A DNA stretch of 64,000 nucleotides from Petaurus breviceps papuanus. Taxonomy: Eukaryota; Chordata; Mammalia; Diprotodontia; Petauridae. The position numbers and the translations under genes are program-made. Below are positions 45,650 through 56,700 of the stretch, piece after piece (position 1 is the stretch's first letter; each line of letters starts with the position of its first letter). A model generated the notes under the pieces. That model had not been told where the DNA came from, searched no databases, and was given only the letters and a program-made list of their open reading frames with translations. Where the stretch lies: contig JAMXIF010001194.1 of NCBI GenBank assembly GCA_028583685.1, positions 26,328,869-26,392,868 of the forward strand. Reading direction: 5' to 3'.

Positions 45650-46725
45650 TCCTACCAGACGCTACTAGGGCCCTAGATAATGGGTTCCTAGTATCACCAA
45701 CAGGTGAAGGGGTTTCTCCCTGTTGGCAGGTGACAATGAGGGCACAATACCCCCAAGGAAGTAGGTGTGAAACAATGGGCCACCATGCTGTCTCCTGAAA
45801 AGGGCTGTCAAAACCTTCCCTTCCTCCTTGGTGTAGCCTGGGATATATATGTCTCTGATAGGGTCCAGAGATTGATACCACAAGAAGTTAGAGCTCTGGG
45901 AAAGAGAAAGAAACATGAATTTCTCTGCAAAGCCAAGTCTATGTCCTTGGCACAGCCCAACAGTCAGGGCCTTCAAGCAGTGTGGGCTCTGATGCCTTCT
46001 CAGCCATAGATTCCTTGTCCAGGTGGCCCTGGAAAGGCCCATAACCAATTCTGGACTCATCCTTTGTGAGAGAGGCAATAACATCAGAGGTTTGAAGTGA
46101 GCATGATGTTAGTCCGAAGCCAGCAAGAATTCTCAGAGGAAGTATCTATTACCTTGGCCCCACAGCTACTTCCTCTCTCCCTTATAGAGATTTCCGGCAC
46201 AGTCTGTCAGCAGGAGGGGACTGTAAGTGATGGGGTGGGGGTAGGGGGGAAGCATCATTATTCCCTAGGTTTCCTGAGACAAAGTCTCTCAGGATCTCAA
46301 GCACCAATACATCGGATACTAATCTTGAAAATTCTAGGAATGGCTGAAAATAAGGGAATTAAAAATAGGACGAGAAGGCTCCAGTAATAAATAACCTACC
46401 TAGCTCCTCATTCCAGAGAGACCCTAGAGGAGGTAGCATATGGTAGGGGTAGGGGGTGTGGGGGAGGAATAGAACCAAAGGGAGTGAGGAGGACCAGGCA
46501 GAAAGGGTGGGAGACCAGGAGAAGGCCCCTTGGAAAGCAGCAGAAGCAGTTATCTCAGAAAGAAATAGAGAGCCCACTCATGCCCACACCACTGGGCTTG
46601 CCTGTCTCAGACTGCTGCTGTGCCTGCCATCAGGGGAGCACGTGCCCCTCCCAAGGCCCACACCAATGGGTTGCTACTGTTGGCATCAAAACATGGAAAC
46701 CATGAAGTGAAACCAGATGGAAAAC
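45650..46725. other. Intron 6 sequence, nothing recognised
   Basis: Several open frames of 70-140 codons on both strands overlap each other and show no domain. None has supporting splice sites or family similarity. Confidence 0.4.
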
Positions 46726-46729
46726 ATCC

Positions 46730-49700
46730 TACTCATCTACCTTCATCAGAGGAACTCCTCTCATCCCCTGACATTCTGCCTGGTCTCATTTCCCAATGGT
46801 TAAAAAGTTCTTGTTCTCCCGGTCTCTGTGATTCTGAGTCCCAGACGAAAGAAGAGAACTGCCTACCGCCTACTCTAGCCCCTCCCACCTTTTCTCTCAT
46901 CCCATAGGACCTCAACATTGGTCCCTCAATATCTCCATATCTACCCACTCTTGCCACTCTGCCCTCTAGAAATCTGTCTATAATGAACACATCTTTCTTT
47001 ATTTTAGACTTATTGCTCTTATTTTCCTTTCACCTTTCTGGCCGTCACCAAGACCTGACTCTACAAGATGACACTGTTTCCCAGGAGTTCCTTTCCAATA
47101 CTGGTCTCATCTTCTCTCATACCTCTTGGTTCTGAAGGGAGTCAGAATACTCCTTGTGCCTCACTGCTACTTCCAGACTCTCCCTCTACCACCATCACAC
47201 AGCTACTTCAAGTCAGAGGTTGCTACCTCTCCTCCTTTGTGGTTCACTCTATCTAAATTTATCACACAAACCAGTTTCTGGTGGTTATTATCTATCAATC
47301 CCCAACACATTCTTCCTCCATTCTCATAAGTTAAAAGCCTGGCTCACAGTATCCCTCTCCATCCCACTTCCTGTCATTATACTAAAACTCAATATATATG
47401 CTGATACACCATCCAATAGTCTCATCTCCACATTCCTCACTGTCCAAGTCATGTGACCTTCTCCTTCACCCCACCCTAGCTACATATGAGTTGGCCACGC
47501 CCTTGATCTTGCCATCATGCACATGTGTTCCAAGTCCATGATCAGGAATTCTGAAATTTCTTTTATCTTTTCATAGCACCCAGTTATTCCATCTTTTCCA
47601 TATACCCTATGCCTCCCCAACCAATTATTTGTTCTTAGCCTGACCTCTAATCTTTCTAGCCCCTTCATATCTTCCCAGGGCATTATCCCTGCTCTGAGTA
47701 CAATTTTCTCCTTTCCCAATTTCAACTCCTTAATGAACCTGATCAACTCTATACTATCTTCTGCTCTTAAATTCCTTTCTCTCTAGTACCACTATTGATC
47801 ACTGTTTGCCAAAGCCCAAGACTGGACAATTCCTACCATCAACCAAATCATATATGACTGAACAGAGCTGCAATAAGTCTGGCACCCAAAATTGCCTGGA
47901 TTCACCACAAATGTATGTTTCCTTATCTCATCATGGCCCTCCTGACAAGTCAATCAAAGAATTAAATTTTGATTTTTCCTAATTTATTTGCTATCCCATT
48001 CTCTTCCATGTCTGTTCCCAACTTTCTTTCTCCTCAAACCTCCAACAGCACCCCTCCTCACAACTGAGACCTTCACCTCATACTTTTACACCATCTAAAA
48101 TGTTACTTACAATGAACTTCAACTTCTCCCTTTATCTCACAACTCCTTGACATCATTCCTCACCATTTTCTCCTTTAGTCTCTGATGAAGGGGTGACTTT
48201 TCTTCTCATCCCATCATCTCCAGAAGTCTGCCCTCTATTATTATTCCTCCTGTTTCTTTAATCTTTGTTCTCTCCGTACCTACTGGTTCCTTCTCTGCTG
48301 CCCACAAACATGCACAGTTGTCTCCCATCTTTAAAAAAAAAAACAACCTCATTAGAATTTACCATCCTTACTATCATCCTGTATCTTTCCTTCCTTTCTC
48401 AGTCAAAATCACTGAAAAAGCCAACTGTATTCAGTGCCTGTACTTTTCTTCGCCTCACTCTCTGATCTTATCACTGAATTGGAATTGCTCTTAACAAAGT
48501 TATCATTGATTTCTTAATTGCCAAATCTAATGACCATTTCTCATTCCTCATCTTCCTTGACCTCTCTCCAGCATCTGACACTGTTGACCTCCCTCTCCTG
48601 GATACTCTCTCCTCTCTGGGTTTTTCCTACATTGCTCTCTCCTGGTTTTCCATTACCTTCCAGCCTTACTGTTCCTTCTCAGTCTCCCTTTCTGACTCAT
48701 CATCCATGTCATGACCATTAATGGTGGGTGTACCCCAAGGTTCTATCCTTGGCCTTCTTTTCTTTTCTCTCTCCACACTCTTTCAGTGACCTTATCAGCT
48801 CCCATAGCTTCAATAATCATCTTTGTCAATGACTCTCAGATCCATATCCAATTTCAATCTCTCTCCTGGGCCCCCATTTTTCATCACTGAATATCTGCCT
48901 ATTGGACACTTCCCACTTCCCATAGGCATCTCAAACTCAATATGTCTAAAAGAGAACTCATTCTCTTTTCCCCGCTCTTCCAAATTTCTTTAGTTCTTTT
49001 GAGGGCATCTCCATCCTTCTCAGTTTTCCAACTTCAGCATAATCCAGTTCCTCACTCTCACTCATTACATATATCCAACCTGTTACCACATCTTGTTATT
49101 TCTATTTCCACCACATCTCTCACTTATGCCCCATCCCCTCTGCTATAAAAGTCACCCCCTAATTCAGGCTCTTATCACTACTTGCGTAGACTACTGAAAG
49201 CCTCCATTGGTCTCCCTACCACATAGCTGCCAAAGTGATCTTTCTAATGTGAGGGTCTGATCATGTCACCTCCCTCCAAAGCTAAAAACACTAGTAGCTT
49301 CCTACTACCTCTAGAATCAAATACAAACTTCTCTGTTTGACATTTAAATCTCTTCACAACCTGGACCTCAAATTTTCAGTCTTCCCACATGTTGCTCTCC
49401 TGCTTGCATTGTGTGATACAGCCATATGCCGCCATACTAACTGTTAAGCACACACAATACCCCATTTCCTATCACTCTACCTTTGCATTTGCTGTTCTCC
49501 ATGCTTGAAATTACTCTATCTTCAGCTCTTGAAACCCTTGGATTTTTTAGTACTTAGCTTATGCACCACTTTGTACATAAAGTTTTGCCTGATTTCCCCA
49601 GAAGTTAGTTGACTCCCACTTCATGTTACCTTGTAATCACTTTGTATATATCATGTATATATTTATATTATGTATGTATGTATTGTATTCTCCATTAAAA

Positions 49701-49818
49701 TATAAGCTCCTTGAGCACAGGGACTTCTCTCAAGTCACTCTGATCTTCATAGTCCTAGTGCATAGTGCCCAGCATATACTAAAAGATTAATAATCCACGT
49801 TGATTGACTGACTGAGAT
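46730..49818 (+). mobile_element. L2 LINE, about 3 kb, includes reverse-transcriptase region
   Basis: Order along the copy: an endonuclease-side stretch of uncertain start, then 'tgacctctctccagcatctg' with 'acactgttgacctccctctc' (RT region), 'accccaaggttctatccttg' (the PQGS-like RT motif), 'catctcaaactcaatatgtc' (3' ORF), 'tgacatttaaatctcttcac' and the terminus 'tccacgttgattgactgact'. It is long for an L2 copy, but many stops make it non-functional. Confidence 0.8.
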
Positions 49819-50769
49819 TGGTGCTTCAGCTCTTTTAGGTAGCCTTTCATGACTACCCCAGGCCAAGTTAATTTCTTCTCCCTCTCATCACTTACTCTCT
49901 GTATCAATTGTCAAATTTCTATTAAGTTGTTTGTTTTAACTCATTTCCTTTAGTTGACAGTCTTTTTAAAGGTGTACTCTTAGATAAGCCAAAAGGGTTT
50001 TCATCCTCAATGAGAGTTTTTAGCCTGGGTGAATCCAGACAGCCAGGAGCTGGGAAAGGTCTAGTGGCAGTGAGAGTAAAGGGAGACAGGCCCAACAGCT
50101 CTGGGGTGTGGCTTAAAGAGAACCAATCATGAAAGAGCTCTGGGCTTTCAGGGTCATCCCCTTTTCCTGCTTTGGGCTTCTTCACACCCTCTGGGACAGA
50201 CTCAAAGAAGGAACATGGAACTTTGTATATTTAGACCGGAGAATAAAAGACTAGGTTGGGGGAAGGTATGCCTTAATGTGACACCCCCTATAAAATGTGA
50301 CTGCTGGGTTAAATAATGGTCCCTTGCAGCTCAGGTGATGAACCATTTGTCCTAGATATTCCATGTAGTGCCCAGTGAAACAACAGATGCCTGATAGGTC
50401 CCCAACACTAGAGGCAACAATGTATCAGGTGACCAATGCATCACGCTACTCAAATATTTGAAAGGCTATCATAGGGAAGAGGGATAGGGATTACACTTGT
50501 TCTCTTTGGTCCCAGAGGGAAGAACTTAGAGTAATGGGTGAGAGTTTCAAAAAGGGCAAATTTAGGCTTGATATCAGACAAAAAGTCTCCTAACAAATAG
50601 AGCTATCTAAAAGCGGAGTATATTGTCTCAGGAGGAGGTGAGTTCCCCCTCCTTGGAGTTCTTCAAGCAAATGCTTGTCAGGTATGCTATGATTGGGATT
50701 CCTTTCAGACATGTGCTGTACTAGATGGCTGTTGAGATCTCTTCCAACTCTTAAAGACTGTGAAAGTCT

Positions 50770-50935
50770 GTGGAGTCTGTAGTAGAAAGAACACTAGACT
50801 AAGGATCAGAAGAACCAGGTCCATCCCCAAGCTCTACCACTAACTAGTTGTGTGCCCTTAGGCAAATAATTTCCTTGGTTTCCTCATCTGAAAAGTGAAG
50901 ATGTTTGGCCATATGACTTCTAGATCCCTTCCTGG
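50770..50935 (+). repeat. MIR-type SINE
   Basis: 'gtagaaagaacactagacta', 'gttgtgtgcccttaggcaaa' and 'gtttcctcatctgaaaagtg' in forward order. Confidence 0.75.
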
Positions 50936-51640
50936 CAATCTCCAACTCTGCAAGTCCCGAAATCCTCCCTCTTAAGTGAAGAGTTAGAAGGGAACAAAAA
51001 GGTCATCCAGTTCAATCTAATGTTCCAGAATCTTCCATTCTTTTCATACCTCTCTGGAAACACACCCCTATCCTGTCAACATTCATCATCCTACAGGCTT
51101 ATACTTGGAAATCATTGTGGCGCCACTTGACAAATTTCCCAAAGTGGAATCTTTCCCGGTCACCCAGATGACTGGTGCTCAGGGACCAGGGATAAAGAGC
51201 ATCACTTAACTTCCTCCCACAGTGGAGGGCTCATAAATCAAGTCCATTTCTCCCAGAGGCAGGACCCTGGGATCATGGATAAGTAAGGGTCTTTGGATAT
51301 CCTGTCATAGCATAAACCACATGGATTGAACCCATTCCCCCTGAGTTGGAGGAACACAGGAGGAGTGAGAGTCCATGATCTTCTTGTCAAAGCACTACCT
51401 TGCTGAAAGACCATATAATAAAATGTTTCTTTCTTCCCTTATGGGGGGTTTAATCAGGCTACTGGAAAAGACTAACAGTGTCTAAAGGCCCTCACCCCTT
51501 GTCCACCACTAGGGGAGCATCAGTTTTGAGGCATAAAGAATGGAGAACTGAATTGTAAATAGAGCTAGAAGAATCACAGACTACGTCATCTTCATAATGC
51601 CTCAGTCTCCCCTTCTGCAGCCCAGGCTAGCGTTATGACT
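50936..51640. other. Intron 6 just downstream of the exon 6 donor, nothing recognised
   Basis: A MIR-like 'gaagagttagaagggaacaa' lies at about 50980, but the rest is unassigned. No conserved coding block was seen. Confidence 0.4.
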
Positions 51641-51643
51641 TAC

Positions 51644-51843
51644 ATTGTAGAGGATATCTGTCCAGCCCTCCATCGTGATACATTGGAACACAGTCAGGAT
51701 TGCAAACAGGATGTTGTCAAAGTTGGTAATGCCAAAATTGGGTCCACGCCAGTATTCTCGGCAGACATAGCCATTCTCACACTGTCGGGCTGAGGCATCA
51801 GTGCCACAAGGGAAGTCTCCTACGGGATCTGTATGTGTGTCCA
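51644..51843 (-). CDS. CACNA1B: CACNA1B exon 6: domain I pore loop and selectivity filter
   Basis: A 200-bp exon (2 + 66 codons). It starts [20 protein letters not shown], continues [20 protein letters not shown], then [33 protein letters not shown] holds the domain I selectivity-filter glutamate, and the cysteines are those expected of the large turret loop. [21 protein letters not shown] is CaV2.2-like (CaV2.1: QPYWEGPNNGITQFDN). It is 6 bp longer than the 194 bp I recall for human, two extra residues at the 5' end. An internal acag at 51829-51832 could serve as a second in-frame acceptor, removing VDTHT. The main acceptor is cttacag and the donor GTAAGT. Confidence 0.95.
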
Positions 51844-51971
51844 CTGTAAGGACAACAGAAATGTAAACAAAAGCTGAGCAAAAACTATACCAGACACTCA
51901 CTTCCTGGCCCTTGGCACCCACAGGGCCTAGAGACCTAGTCATCCAAATCCCATACTGGCAAGGAACCCAG

Positions 51972-52072
51972 GACTTACTTCTCCTGGTAAAGGCCTTTGG
52001 GGCAGGAGCCATCATAATTTTTGACCTCCCACAGGAGCTGTTGAGAGTTAATAGTCCAGATACACATGATGG
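51972..52072. repeat. Unclassified dispersed repeat, copy 1 (about 95 bp)
   Basis: 'taaaggcctttggggcagga', 'tgacctcccacaggagctgt' and 'agtccagatacacatgatgg' align along their length, with mismatches and small indels, to 53453-53552. It lies about 130 bp upstream of exon 6 on the gene strand. The family is unknown. Confidence 0.6.
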
Positions 52073-52339
52073 GATGTCCAGATAATAGAGCTTTTGGCAA
52101 GCAAGATGTCACATGAAGCTATGGGTACCCTTCCCATTGTTGAAAACCTAGTGACTGACACAGGGCCAGGAAGAGCAATGTTCACGGGGTAGGGTCCAGT
52201 CCCAAAAGCAGGCTCCCAGATAGGGTCCTGCTGCCACCCTTTAGTGGAATTTAGCCCTTCTACCATAGACTATAGCCCTGCAAGCTTTTACTCCTTCCAC
52301 CAGGGCCTCTGCATATGTATTTTACATAGCTCTAGAACT

Positions 52340-52800
52340 TAAGATCACAGGCTCATAGATCTAGAAGGGTCCTTGGAGACCATCTAGACCAATTCCCTCA
52401 TTTTTTTAGAATTTGCCATTATAATGGTACTTCATTTTTAAAACTCTGATACTAGTTTTATCACCTACCCTCTTGTTTTCAATTTTTTTTAAATTTTTAA
52501 AATTCACTTATTTTCCGTTCCAAATTTTTTTTCCCTCCTCTCTCCCCCTACCCCACTACTGAGAAGGCAAGAAAAATAAAAACCATTATATATGTATGTA
52601 ATGGTATACATATAAAAATGTGTATAGACATGCAAAACAAATTTCCACATTAGTTATGTTCCAGGAAAAAGAAGCAAGAAAAATAAAAAAAAATATGTGT
52701 CACTCTTAACTCTGAGTCCATCAGTTCTCTTTCCCCTCATTTTACAGCTGAAGAAACTGAAGCCCAGAGAGACTAAGTGATTTGCCCGGTCACAAAGGTA
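52340..52800 (-). repeat. MIR-type SINE split by another repeat
   Basis: The left part 'agaagggtccttggagacca' with 'tctagaccaattccctcatt' and the right part 'cccctcattttacagctgaa' with 'gaaactgaagcccagagaga' make one reverse MIR once 52408-52733 is removed. 'ccctcattttt' and 'ccctcatttta' at the junctions look like the target duplication. Confidence 0.7.
52408..52733. repeat. Unclassified interspersed repeat (copy B), nested in MIR
   Basis: 'ccactactgagaaggcaaga', 'aacaaatttccacattagtt' and 'aagaagcaagaaaaataaaa' match copy A at 22430-22625 in order. It is inserted in a MIR with an apparent 10-bp duplication. Confidence 0.6.
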
Positions 52801-52804
52801 ATGG

Positions 52805-52902
52805 AAGGATTTGTTCTGTGAAGTTTGGATTCAGTCAAAGGTCCACACTTGAGGACCTGGAGGGCCACACGTGGCCTTGGGGCTGAAGGTTCCCTACTCC
52901 TG
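52805..52902. mobile_element. Foldback hAT-like element, right half only
   Basis: 'aaggatttgttctgtgaagt' through 'gaaggttccctactcctg' equals the right arm of the elements at 22813 and 39958. The left arm is absent. Confidence 0.75.
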
Positions 52903-53264
52903 CCCTAGCACAGTATTTTTCTAAAACCCTCCCAGTCACAGGTTCCTTTTTTAGGTCTAAATATCAGGATCATGTCCTTTCCTCTTTCTAGGACAACTAG
53001 CCACCACTCTCCATGTCAGTGATGAATTCATATTTTTGCCCTCCTTTGGAACCCTAAAGGAACAAGGCCTTTTTTCTGTCTAGGCCCCAGGCCTACTTAC
53101 CTGAGTTTCAGGGAGAAAATCTCTCCTTATAATCAGTCACTTGAATCTTGACTTGCTGGTATCCCCTGGGCTTGGCCCACAAAGGTTCACTAGACTACAC
53201 TCACTCCTGGACATACAGAGACCCATTCATCTCCCCAGAAAACATGTCGGTGCTCTCTGGCCAC

Positions 53265-53420
53265 AGGATCTTTCAAGTCAAAAGATCTGAGTTTAAATCC
53301 TGGCACTACACTTGCTTGCTGTGAGTCCTTATGTTCTTCATTTCTGCTCTCTGGGTCTCATTTTCATCAGTCAAAAGAAGAGTTTGGTTTCAATGCTCTC
53401 TAGAGGCCATATCCCAGGCT
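53265..53420 (+). repeat. MIR-type SINE
   Basis: 'gatctgagtttaaatcctgg', 'gcttgctgtgagtccttatg' and 'gggtctcattttcatcagtc' in forward order, diverged. Confidence 0.65.
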
Positions 53421-53452
53421 AGGGGGGAACCTAGGACTTGTAGCCTCTCCAT

Positions 53453-53552
53453 CCTTCCAGTAAAGGCCTTTTTGGGCAGGGATCAGCACAATCATTGACC
53501 TTCCTGAGGAGCTGGTAGGAGGCAGTAGTCCAGATACAGAGGAAAAGGATGG
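53453..53552. repeat. Unclassified dispersed repeat, copy 2 (about 95 bp)
   Basis: 'gtaaaggcctttttgggcag', 'ttgaccttcctgaggagctg' and 'gtagtccagatacagaggaa' correspond to the copy at 51972-52072. Both copies lie in intron 5, in the same orientation, about 1.5 kb apart. Confidence 0.6.
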
Positions 53553-53647
53553 TCAGTGATGGAACCTTCCATCTCTGAGGTCCTTTTCGACTAAAAATCC
53601 TAGGACCAAAGGCCTTTTCATATGTTAATACAAAGAAGCATAGGATG

Positions 53648-53886
53648 GGGTAGGAGTGGTGAGGCCTGCAATCCTTGCTGTTGAGGAGGCTGAGGTTGGT
53701 GGATTGCTTGAGCTGGGGACTTTTGAACCATAGCAGGTGATCAGGTGAGCCCCAGGAGCAGGGGACCAGCCACCAGGCCAATTAAGCAGGCCTGTGCTGG
53801 AGACAATGCCACTCAAAACTCTCACTGCTCTCAAACAGGTCACCACACATCCATCCTGGGTGAGACAAGGAGTTGAGTCTCAAAAA
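53648..53886 (+). pseudogene. 7SL (SRP) RNA retropseudogene, internally shortened
   Basis: 'gaggaggctgaggttggtgg' with 'attgcttgagctggggactt' follows the 7SL Alu domain, 'caggagcaggggaccagcca' the S-domain start, and 'catcctgggtgagacaagga' with 'gttgagtctcaaaaa' the 3' end (7SL: CAGCCTGGGCAACATAGCGAGACCCCGTCTC). It is about 240 bp against 300 for the gene, and ends about 110 bp from the exon 5 donor. Confidence 0.7.
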
Positions 53887-53997
53887 CCAGACCAAATATA
53901 ACCAGCAAATACGGCCAGCCACTGAGCACACTGGCCCTTCACCTTCAAACAGGTGGGACAGAACTAGAGCTGCAAAAATGTGGGTATGGCCCCTCAC

Positions 53998-54150
53998 CTG
54001 TGTTATTGGGGAAGCAGGCTTTGTGGAACTTGCCCATGTAAAACTCAAGTCCGATGATGGCAAACATGACTATTGCAAAGAACAGCAGGAGGCCAATCTG
54101 CAGCAGGGGCACCATGGCTTTCATGATGGATTTGAGTACAACCTGGAGGC
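53998..54150 (-). CDS. CACNA1B: CACNA1B exon 5: domain I S4-S5 linker and S5
   Basis: A 153-bp exon (2 + 50 codons + 1). It reads [20 protein letters not shown], then [20 protein letters not shown], then [25 protein letters not shown] is the S4-S5 coupling helix, and the hydrophobic block ending GLEFYMGK is S5. [10 protein letters not shown] opens the extracellular turret and contains an N-x-T glycosylation sequon, as in human (PNST). The acceptor is ttccttag and the donor GTGAGG. Confidence 0.97.
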
Positions 54151-54269
54151 CTAAGGAAAAAGACAAAGGCATAAGCCTAGACCAGAGCACCCTCCAACAG
54201 CCCAGCCACTCCCTTCCTCAGGTGCAAAAAGACAGTAAATGACATAGCCCAGCTCCATGGGGACCTGGA

Positions 54270-54540
54270 GAGTGGGTTGGACTCAAGTCAAGAAGTCCTG
54301 AGTTTAAATCTGGCTTTACACATTTATTAGCTATGTGATCCTAGGCAAGTCACTTAACTTCTCAGCCTCAGTTTCCTCCTCTATAAAATGGGGATAATAA
54401 TAATAATAACCTTTTTCCCAAGGTTGTTATGAGGATAAAATGAGATATTTGTAAAATACTTTTAAAAATGTTAAAGTGCTAGCTATTGATTGTAATAATA
54501 GTTAGCATGCATATAGCTATTTCATATATATGTACATAGA
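54270..54540 (+). repeat. THER/MIR-type SINE
   Basis: 'aagtcctgagtttaaatctg', 'gtgatcctaggcaagtcact', 'tcagtttcctcctctataaa', an (ATA)n run and 'aaggttgttatgaggataaa' are in forward THER order. Confidence 0.88.
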
Positions 54541-54544
54541 GCTT

Positions 54545-54660
54545 TTAAATTGAGACAAAGGTAAAGTAATTTGCTGAGGATTAGACAGCTAGTCAGCATC
54601 TGAGGCTGAATTTGAACTTAGGTCTTTCTGACTCTAGATGTAGCACTTTAGCTACTGTGT
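54545..54660 (-). repeat. MIR fragment
   Basis: 'agcttttaaattgagacaaa', 'ttagacagctagtcagcatc' and 'aacttaggtctttctgactc' in reverse order. Confidence 0.7.
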
Positions 54661-54734
54661 ATTGTCATTGTCACTCACATCACTGTCATTGTCACCACCA
54701 CCATCATTTCCTCCTCTGTACTAAAAAGAGGCAT

Positions 54735-54995
54735 TAGAGTAAAGTGATAGAATGATGGACTTGAATTTAGGAAGATCTGGGTTCAAATCCCACTTCTGAC
54801 ACTTATTAGCTACCCATAAATTCCTTGAACCTCGGTTTCCTTATCTATAAAATGGGAATAATAATACTTGTACTGCCCATAGCAAACTATCACTTGCAAC
54901 AGAAAGGGCTTTTGTGAGGCTTAAATGAGAGTATATGTAAAGGGCTTCACAAAGTTTAAAAGGCTTTATAAATGCCTCTTGCTACCATTATGATT
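54735..54995 (+). repeat. THER/MIR-type SINE
   Basis: 'tctgggttcaaatcccactt', 'cctcggtttccttatctata', 'gaggcttaaatgagagtata' and 'aggctttataaatgcctctt' in forward THER order. It lies 255 bp from exon 4. Confidence 0.88.
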
Positions 54996-55251
54996 ATTTC
55001 AGGGTTATATTTATAGATTCTGGAATGGAAACCCCTTGATTTTACCAGTAACATCAGCTCTGGGGTCTAGTCATTAATAAGTACTCTTCAAGGTTTGGAA
55101 AAATCTTCCAAAATTAACCTGCCTATCCCCATCTCTGGACAAGACTTGTGGGGGCTGGGAGAAAGGTCCTTGGGGTGAGGGAGAGAGTGAAGGAGAGGAG
55201 ACCATCTTGAGATCAGCGTGGAAGTCATAAGACAACTTTTGCCAAACTCAC

Positions 55252-55343
55252 TTGGAATCCCTGATACCAGCTTCAATGGTCTCAGCACTCTCACAGCTCT
55301 CAGGGTGCGGAGGTCAAACTCAGTGCCAGCTGTGGCCAGAATC
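55252..55343 (-). CDS. CACNA1B: CACNA1B exon 4: domain I S4 voltage sensor
   Basis: A 92-bp exon (1 + 30 codons + 1). It reads [20 protein letters not shown] then [24 protein letters not shown] is the domain I S4 helix with arginines every third residue. [13 protein letters not shown] marks CaV2 (CaV1 differs here). The acceptor is catccag and the donor GTGAGT. This is the most 5' coding exon in the window. Exon 3 (S2-S3, FHKGSYLRNGWNVMDF-like) was looked for on the minus strand between 55344 and 64000 and not seen. Confidence 0.96.
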
Positions 55344-55344
55344 C

Positions 55345-56385
55345 TGGATGGAAACCAGAGAGAGAGAAAAGGAAAGTCAATTTTCAGAGTGAAGAAACAA
55401 AACGGAACATTATGATCATCTTCCCTCTCCCTCCAGCCTAACATTGGGTTCCATGAAGGCAAGACCTGAGTTTGCCTCCTCCTCTATGTTGATGGATTGA
55501 TCTGTTATCCCCCAAGTTAGGATCTAGAGAAAAGAACAGAGATATGGAAGCAGATCTATCCTTAGGGATACGCCATCCAGTGGGGAAGATGGGCCCCCAT
55601 AGTTAAGGAGGACAATTCAGTCTCTTGCATTGGAGGAGGTTACACGGGGATGGTCCACACTTCCAGACCACTCTCCAAGTTGCCCCTGCCCCCTCACATT
55701 CCCCGACGGACCACAGGGTTGCTCACGTATGCGTCCCAACCCCCCTTCACTCTGCTGATTACCCCCAGTTTGTCCCGTACATATGTTATTTGTGCCGTTG
55801 TGTCCCCGACTCCTCCCACTCCTTCAGACTGTGAGTTCCTTGAAAGAAGGGACTGATTTTTGCTTTTCTATGTATCCCAGCATAACGCCTGCTGCTTCAC
55901 AAACCTTGACTGACGGACTGACGGACTGCCTGACATCCCCCAGCCTCCTGCTCGGGGCGAAGAGTTCAGCATCCACAGTCATCTTGACTCCTCTCCAGCA
56001 TCTGCTCCCCGGTCCCAGAAATCTATGGGGTGGGAGACTGTACCCTAGAGAATGTTGGAGAGGAGTGGAGAAAAGGGCCACGAAGGGCCAAAGACGACAT
56101 ATGCCATTCTGGTCAGGGCTGTCTGCTGGCCCAGAAATGGTCATTTCCTAGAATTTGATGGATTTTGTGCTGTCTCCCTTGGGCTCTCATGTAACAGAAT
56201 GAGTCAGGAAGCAGAGATTGATCCAGACATGTGGGTACTGGGGTCTGAACCGAGAAAGTCTCCCCACATAGCCCCGCCCATTGATTGCTGTGGCTCGTGA
56301 TAAGAGCAAAGGTACTACAGGCTCCCAGAATGCATAGGAAGATCCTTCTCTGGTTCTGTGATTCAGAATCATAGGATCATTTTGA
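55345..56385. other. Intron 3 next to exon 4, little recognised
   Basis: A 'ctgactgacggactgacgg' cluster at 55908-55927 recalls an L2 terminus, with 'tcagactgtgagttccttga' before it, so 55640-55930 may be an old L2 3' end. The rest is unassigned. Confidence 0.4.
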
Positions 56386-56700
56386 AAATCTTATTTTTAT
56401 TGACATATATTATTTTCTACATCACCTTCATTTTGGAATATGTCATTCCTCCCTCCCCTATCCAGAAAACTATCACTTGCAACAGAAAATAAAAGAGAAA
56501 AGAGGGGTTAGGGGAGGAGGAAGCTGGTCAGCAAAGTCAGCATCAAATCAAGTTATGTCTGACAGGATATGCAACATATCATATCTGGAGACTCCAGGTC
56601 TACAAAGAAGGGAAGGAGGTGCATTTGCTCACCTCCTCTGTGGAGTCATGCTTGTTCACAATACAGAATCATGGATTCTCATTCTGTGAAAGCTAGAAAT
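56386..56700. repeat. Possible interspersed repeat, unnamed
   Basis: 'ccctccctcccctatccaga' and 'ctatcacttgcaacagaaaa' followed by an A-rich stretch resemble 3' parts of unclassified marsupial repeats. The same 'aactatcacttgcaacagaaa' phrase occurs at 54886-54906 next to the THER SINE, which I cannot explain. Confidence 0.35.

Noticed and set aside
47154-47456. Ser/Leu/Pro-rich open frames between 46.7 and 49.2 kb
   Set aside because: They fall inside a decayed L2 LINE and overlap in several phases.
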